NCBI GenBank assembly: GCA_963820395.1
Contig: CAWGAE010000020.1
Location: 310,001-374,000, forward strand
Length of the DNA stretch: 64,000 bases
Source of the DNA: DATFVJ01 sp963820395
GTDB lineage: Bacteria; Actinomycetota; Actinomycetes; Streptosporangiales; Streptosporangiaceae
Direction of reading: 5' to 3'
Below the pieces are notes generated by a model, which worked only from the letters and a program-made list of their open reading frames with translations, searched no databases and was not told the origin of the DNA. The translations under genes and the position numbers were made by a program. Below, piece after piece: positions 48,012 through 55,965 of the stretch (positions are counted from its first letter, which is position 1; each line of letters begins with the position of its first letter).

Positions 48012-48599
48012 ATGCGGCAATACCGCGGCAAAGTTCCAGCCGCATTGCGGCAGTACCAGCACAGCACCGTCAAGGTGGTCCTGGCGGCACTCGTGTTGGC
48101 TCCGCTGGCCGCCTGGACCAGCCAGAGAATGCCGCTTGCCGCAGATTACCGCAACCCGCGGGCGGCCTTTGTTCATGGCCGGGCCGCCGACCCAGGAGGC
48201 GTCAGCGGCCCGATCGTTTCCGCGATCCCCGACAAATGCCTTGACAGCTACCCTGACTATGGGTTGAAGGGCCTTGTCGCGGGTATCCATCGCTGTACCG
48301 GTGAGAGCCCGCAGCGCTGGACTCTGCCGGGTGACAACACCATCCGGATGAGAGGCAGATGTCTCGCAGTCAACGGGAAGTCCAGCGGAACCGGCGCTGT
48401 CCTGGCCAAATGCATCGGCTCAGCTGCCCAGTTCTGGGAGGCCAACGGCCTCGTCAGGATGCCGGGCGACGAGCTTGTCAATCCATGGTCGGGCAAATGC
48501 CTCAACTACCCGCATGGATCCATCACCGACCACGCACAGGTCAAGCTTTACCGGTGCAACAGGTCACCGGCTCAGATCTGGTACCTCCCGCCAGGCTAG
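48012..48599 (+). CDS. Secreted ricin-type (beta-trefoil) lectin
   Basis: 195 residues from ATG 48012. A membrane/signal segment (VKVVLAALVLAPLAAWTS) is followed by one beta-trefoil domain with three Q-x-W motifs: PQRWTL, AQFWEA, AQIWYL. KCLDSY, GRCLAVNG and GKCLNYP mark the repeat starts. It likely binds carbohydrate outside the cell. No enzyme domain is fused. The secreted peptidase that follows on the same strand may share the growth condition but is about 180 bases away. Confidence 0.82.
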   Translation: MRQYRGKVPAALRQYQHSTVKVVLAALVLAPLAAWTSQRMPLAADYRNPRAAFVHGRAADPGGVSGPIVSAIPDKCLDSYPDYGLKGLVAGIHRCTGESPQRWTLPGDNTIRMRGRCLAVNGKSSGTGAVLAKCIGSAAQFWEANGLVRMPGDELVNPWSGKCLNYPHGSITDHAQVKLYRCNRSPAQIWYLPPG

Positions 48600-48777
48600 T
48601 CATAATTTATGAAATAGCCCGGCGGACAGGCCGCGCGCCGTTCCGCCCATACCTGCATAGAGTTCACCAGCCCCCCAGGTAGCAGTGGGTCAAACGATGT
48701 CGGCTCGAGTCGACGGTATAACCGCTCGGCCGAACCGCGGCTTTCGAGGGATCCAACTCAAAATTGGGGGCATCTGC

Positions 48778-50124
48778 ATGAATCTTAACGAAATTCAACT
48801 CGGCCGCGGGAAACCGCACAGGGCCGTGGCAATCATCTCCGCGGCCACAGCCGCCGGCCTGATGTTGATCGGCGCTCCCGCGCAGGCGCGCCAGCTCTCA
48901 CCACATTCCCCCGTCCGGCATCCTCCCGTCCGGCATTCCCGCATGCGGAATTCCACGGTCGCGCCGCGCCGCCTGGATCCCGACCACGACGGCGACACCG
49001 ATGTGCGCGCCGTCTGCGACCGTCCCCGCCCCCGCCACGCCGCTTGCCTGTCCATGAAGGTCACCGACATGGACACCTATCGCGGTCCCCGGCCCGCCGC
49101 CGTGGGCCCCGACTCCGTCCAGCCCGCGATCTTCGGGTTCACCCCGGCCCTCCTGCAGCGCGCCTACAGCCTGCCGTCGGGCCGTGGCTCGGGCCGCACG
49201 GTCGCGATCGTGGACGCCTACGACGACCCGAACGCGGCGTCCGACCTGGCCACCTACCGCCGCACCTTCGGCCTGCCCCCCTGCACCACCTCGAACGGCT
49301 GCTTCAGGAAGGTCAACCAGAACGGCGGCACCAGCCCGCCCAGCGCGGACTCGGGCTGGGCCACGGAGATCTCCCTCGACCTGGACATGGTGTCGGCGGT
49401 CTGCCCCAACTGCCACATCCTGCTCGTCGAGGCATCCTCGGCCGAGCTCAGCGACCTCGGCACGGCGGTCAACCGGGCCGTCAGCCTCGGCGCCAGGTTC
49501 GTGTCCAACAGCTACGGCGGGGACGAGTCGTCCGCGGACGCCAGCTACGACCGCCTCTACTACAACCATCCCGGCGTGGCGATCACCGTGTCGGCCGGGG
49601 ACGACGGCTACGGTACCGCCTATCCCGCCGCTTCGCGCTACGTGACCGCCGTCGGCGGCACCACGCTGAAGCCGGCCAGCACGCCACGCGGCTACACCGA
49701 AACCGCGTGGGGAAACTCAGGCAGCGGCGGGACCGGATCGGGCTGCTCCGCCTACGACGCCAAACCGTCCTGGCAGACCGACAGCGGCTGCGCAAGGCGC
49801 ACCGCCACCGATGTCTCCGCCGTCGCCGACCCCGACACCGGCGTCGCCGTCTACGACACCTACCAGTCCGGCGGCTGGGCGGTCTACGGCGGCACCTCCG
49901 CCTCCTCGCCGATCATCGCCGCCGTCTACGCGCTCGCCGGAACCCCGGCCGCCGGCAGCTACCCATCCAGGTACCCCTACGAGCACGCCTCGGCGCTGCA
50001 TAACGTGACATCCGGCGGCAACGGATCCTGCAGCCCGGCCTACCTGTGCACGGCAGGTCCCGGGTACAACGGCCCGACCGGCCTCGGCACACCGGACAGC
50101 GACACCGCATTCACCGCGCCCTGA
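48778..50124 (+). CDS. Secreted S53-type (sedolisin) serine peptidase
   Basis: About 448 residues from ATG 48778. A signal region (AVAIISAATAAGLMLIGAPAQA) is followed by a short propeptide, then the subtilisin/sedolisin core. It has VAIVDAYDDPNAASDL, GWATEISLDLDMVSAVCPNC (the Glu/Asp catalytic pair), VSAGDDGYG (oxyanion Asp) and YGGTSASSPIIAAVYAL (Ser). ATEISLDLDM and GGTSASSP are sedolisin-type rather than S8. The C-terminus ends in GPTGLGTP, a usual calcium-region ending. A strong hairpin follows. Confidence 0.88.
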   Translation: MNLNEIQLGRGKPHRAVAIISAATAAGLMLIGAPAQARQLSPHSPVRHPPVRHSRMRNSTVAPRRLDPDHDGDTDVRAVCDRPRPRHAACLSMKVTDMDTYRGPRPAAVGPDSVQPAIFGFTPALLQRAYSLPSGRGSGRTVAIVDAYDDPNAASDLATYRRTFGLPPCTTSNGCFRKVNQNGGTSPPSADSGWATEISLDLDMVSAVCPNCHILLVEASSAELSDLGTAVNRAVSLGARFVSNSYGGDESSADASYDRLYYNHPGVAITVSAGDDGYGTAYPAASRYVTAVGGTTLKPASTPRGYTETAWGNSGSGGTGSGCSAYDAKPSWQTDSGCARRTATDVSAVADPDTGVAVYDTYQSGGWAVYGGTSASSPIIAAVYALAGTPAAGSYPSRYPYEHASALHNVTSGGNGSCSPAYLCTAGPGYNGPTGLGTPDSDTAFTAP

Positions 50125-50142
50125 CACCCGCGAAAACAGATG

Positions 50143-50182
50143 CCATGACGGCTGCCGCGACACCCCGCGGCAGCCGTCATGG
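50143..50182 (+). terminator. Perfect 17-bp hairpin after the S53 gene
   Basis: Arms 50143-50159 and 50166-50182 are fully complementary with a 6-base loop, 18 bases after the stop codon. Only a short T-containing tail follows. Clear intrinsic-type terminator for the peptidase gene. Confidence 0.85.
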
Positions 50183-51628
50183 CTAATCCTTTGGTCCGCG
50201 GCCTCCACCGGCTCCTCCGTGGAGGCGGGTAGATTTCTGCGTGCCCATGGCGCGGATCTGGGGCGCTGGCGCCGCCCATCGCGCGTGATGGCCAAGTTGC
50301 CAATGTCATGTAGTGCCCTCAGATGATCAACACGTAGATTTGATCTTCGCGGTGACGCCGCGCGTGCGTCCGCTGCACGGTCTGCGAGGGTGGCTAACCG
50401 CGCACCACCAGCACTCTCCAGACCCCGTCACAGCCAAAATGACAGAAAGAACCACAACCAACGGCTATCCAGCGAACAGCGCCTGCCCCATCACCAGATA
50501 CACCACTACTGCGCGGCGGGGGCTTCCCGTCGGGCAACTTCCCGTCCGACCTCTTACCATCCGACCGCTTCGCCTGCCTGACCGGGACCGCTATCGCGTG
50601 ATCGACCGCATCCAGCGGCATCAAGGCAGCCAGCACCCCTCAAGCGAGACACAGTCCGAGCGGGCCACTGGCAGCCACCACGCAATTGTGCGCGATAGGC
50701 CGTGACCTGCCGGCCCACGGCCAGACCACGAAGGAACGCCATACACAATCAAGATCAACTTACGGCTGAGTGGCTTTGGACAACGAACCCGCCTGTGTCC
50801 GAGATGAACACCTCGTCGACCGAGCCGCAACTTCCGGCCCCGTGGTGATCCTCTGATACACCCAAAAGATGACATCTTCGGCAATGTGAACCACATGGGG
50901 TCATGAGACGTCTTGTGAGTATCGGACCGTCCATGTTGACGTTTGGTGTGGAGCGCCGGTGAGCCTTGTCCGAGGTTACGGCAGTCGGTGGTGGCGGGCT
51001 GACCTTCGTCGGCTACGAGGGCTTGCTCGGCCCGCAGGAAGGTAGACGTGTCGAGGGGTTGCGCGCTGGCTGTCGCGCCGGATGGACGTTCCATGGTGCG
51101 GGTTCGCGATGGCGAACGAGTTACCGGCGCCGTGGGACTGACGATGTCGTGGCAGTTGGCGAGAGCCATCGCCTGTCCCGCCGAGGACCCGTGTGGCAAG
51201 CCCATGTATCAGGAAGGGTTCGGCCGCCTCTGTGATGATAAGGACGGGAAAGGTGCACAACCCCGCACCGTCAAGCCAGTGCTCCAGTTGGCGGGAACCA
51301 GGGATTGCCAGTGATCGACCGCAGCCGACAGGCGGCCCCGGCTCGCCGCCAGCCTCCGACCAGGGCCCGCGCCGGGTACGAGCGTCGACCCCGTGGCGGG
51401 AGCGCGGATGTCTCGAGCAGTTGCCCGGGGGCCGTGGCGACCTGCGGCGGCGGGGTTGCAGCGATCATCTCGTCGCGGACGCCCAGAGGTAACGCTCAGC
51501 CGATCCTCGCCTTCCCGTCAGCCTCGCGCCGGATCATCAATTCAATACATGACCGGACACTACCACCGTAGCGTGTCATTGACATCACAGTCCGTAGTCA
51601 TACCCCAGGGAACAGGAATTTGACAACG
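50183..51628. other. Long stretch without a supported gene
   Basis: About 1.45 kb. Several overlapping frames are open on both strands, but none has a start, ribosome site and recognisable family. Short tandem repeats on the CCGTCCGA/CTTCCCGTC theme lie near 50525-50570. It separates secreted-protein genes from the biosynthetic cluster. Confidence 0.5.
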
Positions 51629-51958
51629 ATGGGTATCTCCGAAGAACGGGAGTCTGCGGTACGCGGTTGCTGCCGTAAACGCCCAGTGCTGTTCGGCCGG
51701 GCTGTCGGCAGCTGCCTCTACCACGAGGGCCACCGCGCTTACCTCGATTTCTCCACTGGGGCCGGCGCACTCAGCGGCGGACACAACAATCCGGTGCTCA
51801 AACGCGCCCTGCTCGACTACCTCACCGGGGATCGGGTCATCCATTCCCCGGCGCCGAAGTCGGCTCGCAAGTTCATCGGCCGCACCAAAGTGATCACCTT
51901 CACCAACTGCTTCCACGGCATGACCGTGGGCGCGTGGGCGCGCCGTTTCGAGGTGACG
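51629..51958 (+). pseudogene. Class III (diaminobutyrate-type) aminotransferase relic
   Basis: ATG 51629 starts MGISEERESAVRGCCRKRPVLF, then LYHEGHRAYLDFSTGAGAL, GHNNPVLKRALLDYL. These are the N-terminus and first domain of EctB-like 2,4-diaminobutyrate aminotransferases. After VIHS about 45 residues are missing, and SARKFIGRTKVITFTNCFHGMT resumes the PLP-domain sequence before it degrades. The Lys that binds PLP is absent. It lies directly upstream of, and in line with, the diaminopropionate cluster, so it may once have been part of it. Confidence 0.65.
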
Positions 51959-52099
51959 CCTCTCGAGCTTCGGAGGTGCGATGGGCACGCACCGGCACCT
52001 CGCTGCCAGCCGCGACGCTGCGCCAACGACTCGCGACGGAGAACGCCTCAGTCAGGCACTCCCGTGTCAGGAGCCCTGACAATCGCACGGGTAACAAGC

Positions 52100-52163
52100 C
52101 AGTTATACAGTAAGTAACTGATTGGCTATCGAGAGTAGTTATGCGTTCACGCTAAGTAACTGA
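52100..52163 (+). promoter_or_regulatory. Two copies of an AGTTAT/TAAGTAACTGA operator-like site
   Basis: An AT-rich island in otherwise GC-rich DNA. AGTTAT (52101, 52137) pairs with TAACT inside TAAGTAACTGA (52111-52121 and 52153-52163). The second elements are 42 bases apart, four helical turns. The pair lies about 150 bases before sbnA. Likely binding site for a regulator of the cluster; the regulator is not in this window. Confidence 0.5.
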
Positions 52164-52316
52164 CCAACTAAGTTGCGTAACAAATCTTCGGCCGGTTATA
52201 CACGTGGCGCTATGTGTCCCGAGCTGCCGTGAACCTTCCAGGTGCGGCGCGCGTCTACGAAATGTTCAGACACGTCAATTTGTTGGCGACAACGAGCGAC
52301 AACGAGGGGGGCTGGC

Positions 52317-53375
52317 ATGCCAGTCGTATCTGTTCCCCAAGACTTCAACGAGGAAGAGCTCTACGTCGACCTTCGGTCGATCTTCGGCCACTCGCTCTTC
52401 CTGAAGTGTGAAGGCTTCAACTTCGCGGGCTCGATCAAGCTGAAGGCCGCGACCGAGATGGTGGAGGCGGCTGAGCGGGACGGAGCCCTGACGCCGGGCT
52501 CGATCCTGGTCGAGTCCTCGTCCGGCAACCTGGGCGTGGCACTGAGCATGGTCGCGGCGAGCAAGGGCTACCGCTTCCTGTGCGTGACTGACTCCCGCTG
52601 CAACCTGTCGGCCAGGCTGCTGATGGAGGCGCTGGGCGGCCGGGTGCACATCATCACCGAACCGGATGCCAACGGCGGCTTCCTCGGCGCGCGGATCGAC
52701 TATGTCCGCGCGCTGTGCGCCTCCGACGACCGGTACGTGTGGCTCAACCAGTACACGAATCCGGGCAACTGGAAGGCGCACTACCGCACCACAGCGCCGG
52801 CGATCGCCCGCCAGTTCCCGCGGCTGGACGTGCTGTTCGTCGGGGCCGGCACCACCGGGACCCTGATGGGCTGCGCGCGCTACTTCCGCGAATGGCACCG
52901 GCCGGTGCGGGTGGTCGCGGTAGACACCGTCGGCTCGGTGACCTTCGGTGGTGCGCCGGGCCGCCGGATGATTCCCGGCCTGGGCATGAGCGTCCGTCCG
53001 CCGCTGCTCGACGAGTCCTATGTGGACGAGGTGGTCCGCACCGAGGAGGCGGACACCATCCGGGCCTGCCATCGCCTGGCCAGGCGCGGGTTCCTGTTCG
53101 GCGGCTCCACCGGCACGGTGGTCAGCGGCGCGATGGGCTGGCTGGCCCAGCATGACGCGGGTGAACTCACCGCGGTGGCCATCGCCCCCGACCTCGGCGA
53201 GCGCTACCTGGAAACCATCTACCAGACCAACTGGCTGGAGGATCTTTACGGCGAGGACGTGCTCAGCTCAGACGAGCCGACCGCCGGTCCCTCTCCCCCC
53301 GCCACGACGACACCCCGAAGGTCAGCAGGCCGGTCGCTGAAGCTATCGGCGCGTTCTTCACGCACTAGGACGTAG
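52317..53375 (+). CDS. sbnA: 2,3-diaminopropionate biosynthesis protein SbnA-like
   Basis: About 352 residues from ATG 52317, after GAGGGGGG. This is a cysteine-synthase-fold PLP enzyme: FNFAGSIKLKAA with the PLP Lys near residue 40, VESSSGNLGVALSMVAASKG substrate loop, GAGTTGTLMGCARYF phosphate loop, and GLGMSVRPPLLDESYVDEVV. SbnA joins O-phosphoserine (or O-acetylserine) and glutamate to N-(1-amino-1-carboxyl-2-ethyl)glutamate, which SbnB then oxidises to 2,3-diaminopropionate. The last 40 residues are a Pro/Ser/Arg tail of no known role. First gene of the operon. Confidence 0.92.
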   Translation: MPVVSVPQDFNEEELYVDLRSIFGHSLFLKCEGFNFAGSIKLKAATEMVEAAERDGALTPGSILVESSSGNLGVALSMVAASKGYRFLCVTDSRCNLSARLLMEALGGRVHIITEPDANGGFLGARIDYVRALCASDDRYVWLNQYTNPGNWKAHYRTTAPAIARQFPRLDVLFVGAGTTGTLMGCARYFREWHRPVRVVAVDTVGSVTFGGAPGRRMIPGLGMSVRPPLLDESYVDEVVRTEEADTIRACHRLARRGFLFGGSTGTVVSGAMGWLAQHDAGELTAVAIAPDLGERYLETIYQTNWLEDLYGEDVLSSDEPTAGPSPPATTTPRRSAGRSLKLSARSSRTRT

Positions 53376-53454
53376 CCACTACCCGGCCCAATGCAGTTCG
53401 ACGTCCCGCCGAACATGGCGCGAAATTGCGAACCCCTGGTTCAAGGAGCTGACG

Positions 53455-55965
53455 GTGAGAAAATCTGCCGAGGTCTTGACAGACGACCTGGCTGAATCTT
53501 CAACTACCCAGGTCGGGTACGCCGACCCGACCACCGCCGGCCTTGAGACGGTCCTCGCCGGGGTGCTGGCTGACGTCGTGGGCGTCGAGCGGGTGCCGGT
53601 GGATAGCCACTTCTTCGAGGACCTGGGCGCTGACTCGCTACTGATGGCCCGGTTCTGCGCTCGGGTCAGGAAACGGCCGGATCTGCCGTCGGTGTCGATG
53701 AAAGACATCTACCAGCATCCGACGATCAGCAGCCTGGCGCCGGCGCTGGCGGACGCCGCGCCCGCCCCTGCCCCTGTCGAGTCGCCGGTTCCGGGGCCGA
53801 TCGAGGTGGCGGCACCGGCCAGCACGCTGCAGTACGTGCTCTGCGGCACGCTGCAGTTCCTGTTTTTCCTCGGATATGCCTACCTTGTCGTGCTGGTCGC
53901 CGGCCTGGGCTTCGAGTGGATCTCCACCGGCTCAGGTCTGATCGATATCTACCTGCGGTCGGCCCTGTTCGGCGGCGCGGCCTTCCTCGTCCTGTGTGCC
54001 CTGCCGATCTTGGCGAAGTGGGTGCTCATCGGCCGGTGGAAGCCCCAGCAGATCCAGGTCTGGAGCCTGGCGTACATCCGCTTCTGGATCGTCAAGACGC
54101 TGGTCCGGTCGAACCCGCTGGCACTCCTGTTCGCCGGTTCGCCGCTTCAGGTGCTCTATCTGCGGGCGCTGGGCGCGAAAGTCGGGCGCGGTGTCGCGAT
54201 CTTCTCCCGGAACATGCCCATATGCACCGACTTGGTCACCATCGGTGCAGGTACGGTCATCCGGAAAGACGCATTCTTCCTCTGCTACCGGGCGCACGCG
54301 GGACAGATCCAGACCGGTCCGGTCACCCTCGGCCGGGACGTTTACATCGGCGAGAAGACCGTGCTCGACATCGGCACGTCGATGGGCGACGGGGCGCAAC
54401 TCGGTCACACCTCCGCACTGCAAAGCGGCCAGGCGGTACCGGACGGCGAGCGGTGGCACGGGTCTCCGGCACAGCGCACGGAGGTAGACTACGTGAGGGT
54501 TGTGCCGACTCGTTGCGGTACGCTGCGCCGGGTCAGCTTCTGCGCCCTCACCTTGCTCGCCCTGTTCTTCCTGTACCTGCCGCTGGTCGAAGGGGGCCTG
54601 TATCTGCTGCTGGCCGCGAGGCCGTCGTCGGCCAAGCTGCTGGGTCAGGGCACGGGTGCGATCACTTCGGGAGGGCTTTACATCGACGCGCTGGTCCTGT
54701 CCCTTGTGCTCTTCTTCGGCGCCATCCTCGCCGGTCTCCTCCTCGTGGCCACTGTCCCCCGCGTGCTGAACCTGTTCATCAAGCCGGACACCGTCTACCC
54801 CCTGTACGGTTTCCACGACAGGATCCACCGGGCGATCGCGCGCATGACCAACATAAAGTTTCTCACGCGCCTGTTCGGTGACAGCTCCTTCATCGTCCAT
54901 TATTTGCGCTACCTCGGGTACGACCTTTCCCAGGTCGAGCAGACTGGGTCGAACTTCGGCACTGAGGTGGCGCACGTGACCCCGTATCTGAGTTCTGTCG
55001 GCAGCGGAACGATGGTCGCCGACGGGCTGTCGATCATCAATGACGACTTCTCGAGCACGTCCTTCCGCGTTTCCCGGGTGTCGATCGGGCAACACAACTT
55101 CCTCGGGAACAGAATCGCCTATCCCCCGGGGGGCAGGACGGGCGACAACTGCCTCCTCGCGACCAAGGTGATGATCCCGCTCGACGGAAAGATCCGCGAC
55201 GGGGTGGGCCTCCTGGGCTCGCCGTGTTTCGAGATTCCGCGATCGGTTGAGCGTGACACCCGGTTCGACCATCTGCGGACCGGGGACGAGCTGCGCCGCA
55301 ACCTTGCCGCGAAGAACCGGTACAACATCCGGACCGTCGGTGTTTTCCTGTTCGTACGGTGGCTGCACCTGTTCCTGATCACGGTCCTCGGCCTGGCCGC
55401 CGTCGATCTTTACGGTAAGTACGCAAATGTGGCGAGTGCCGCAGTCTTCGCCCTCACCATCGTGTTCAGCGCGGTCTACTTCGTGCTGGTGGAGCGCTGC
55501 CTCACCGCATTCCGCCAGCTGCGGCCGAGATTCTGCTCCATCTACGAGCCGTACTTCTGGCGGATCGAACGCCTGTGGAAGGTGCCTGCAGAGGACTTCC
55601 TCCACTTCTTCGACGGCACCCCGTTCAAGAGCGTGGTCTGGCGGCTGCTGGGTGTCCGGATCGGCAGGAAGGTCTTCGACGACGGCTGCTATCTGACCGA
55701 GCGGACCCTCGCCACCATCGGGGACGGCTGCACGCTCAATGTGGGGAGCACCGTCCAGTGCCACTCGCAGGAGGACGGGACCTTCAAGTCCGACCGGAGC
55801 ACGATCGGGGCCGGCTGCACCATCGGGGTCGGCGCATTGGTCCACTACGGCGTGACGATGGGCGACGGTGCGGTGCTCGCCCCCGACTCCTTTCTCATGA
55901 AAGGCGAGGAAGTCCCACCGCACGCACTGTGGGCGGGAAACCCAGCCAGGGAGATTCGAAAATGA
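53455..55965 (+). CDS. Carrier-protein/multispan/beta-helix protein (Pls/PosA-type NRPS C-terminal part)
   Basis: 836 residues from GTG 53455 with AAGGAG upstream. An N-terminal peptidyl-carrier domain has FFEDLGADSLLMARF; the Ser (about residue 60) takes phosphopantetheine. After a Pro-rich linker come about six membrane helices (starting near 122) mixed with left-handed beta-helix segments. One is near 280-340 (IGEKTVLDIGTSMGDGAQLGH); a last one lies near the C-terminus (GCTIGVGALVHYG, DSFLMKGEEVPPHALWAGNP). This is the layout of the terminal region of poly-lysine-synthetase-type NRPSs but without the A domain, which here is on the next gene. It overlaps the NRPS start (ATGA). Confidence 0.88.
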   Translation: MRKSAEVLTDDLAESSTTQVGYADPTTAGLETVLAGVLADVVGVERVPVDSHFFEDLGADSLLMARFCARVRKRPDLPSVSMKDIYQHPTISSLAPALADAAPAPAPVESPVPGPIEVAAPASTLQYVLCGTLQFLFFLGYAYLVVLVAGLGFEWISTGSGLIDIYLRSALFGGAAFLVLCALPILAKWVLIGRWKPQQIQVWSLAYIRFWIVKTLVRSNPLALLFAGSPLQVLYLRALGAKVGRGVAIFSRNMPICTDLVTIGAGTVIRKDAFFLCYRAHAGQIQTGPVTLGRDVYIGEKTVLDIGTSMGDGAQLGHTSALQSGQAVPDGERWHGSPAQRTEVDYVRVVPTRCGTLRRVSFCALTLLALFFLYLPLVEGGLYLLLAARPSSAKLLGQGTGAITSGGLYIDALVLSLVLFFGAILAGLLLVATVPRVLNLFIKPDTVYPLYGFHDRIHRAIARMTNIKFLTRLFGDSSFIVHYLRYLGYDLSQVEQTGSNFGTEVAHVTPYLSSVGSGTMVADGLSIINDDFSSTSFRVSRVSIGQHNFLGNRIAYPPGGRTGDNCLLATKVMIPLDGKIRDGVGLLGSPCFEIPRSVERDTRFDHLRTGDELRRNLAAKNRYNIRTVGVFLFVRWLHLFLITVLGLAAVDLYGKYANVASAAVFALTIVFSAVYFVLVERCLTAFRQLRPRFCSIYEPYFWRIERLWKVPAEDFLHFFDGTPFKSVVWRLLGVRIGRKVFDDGCYLTERTLATIGDGCTLNVGSTVQCHSQEDGTFKSDRSTIGAGCTIGVGALVHYGVTMGDGAVLAPDSFLMKGEEVPPHALWAGNPAREIRK

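Noticed and set aside
50621..51205. 194-residue leftward frame in the gap before the cluster
   Set aside because: No start signal, no domain, odd composition; treated as non-coding.
53932..55923. 663-residue frame antisense to the carrier/membrane protein
   Set aside because: Asp/Glu/Gln/Arg-rich mirror of a GC-rich coding strand; the forward frame has the carrier motif, helices and beta-helix repeats.
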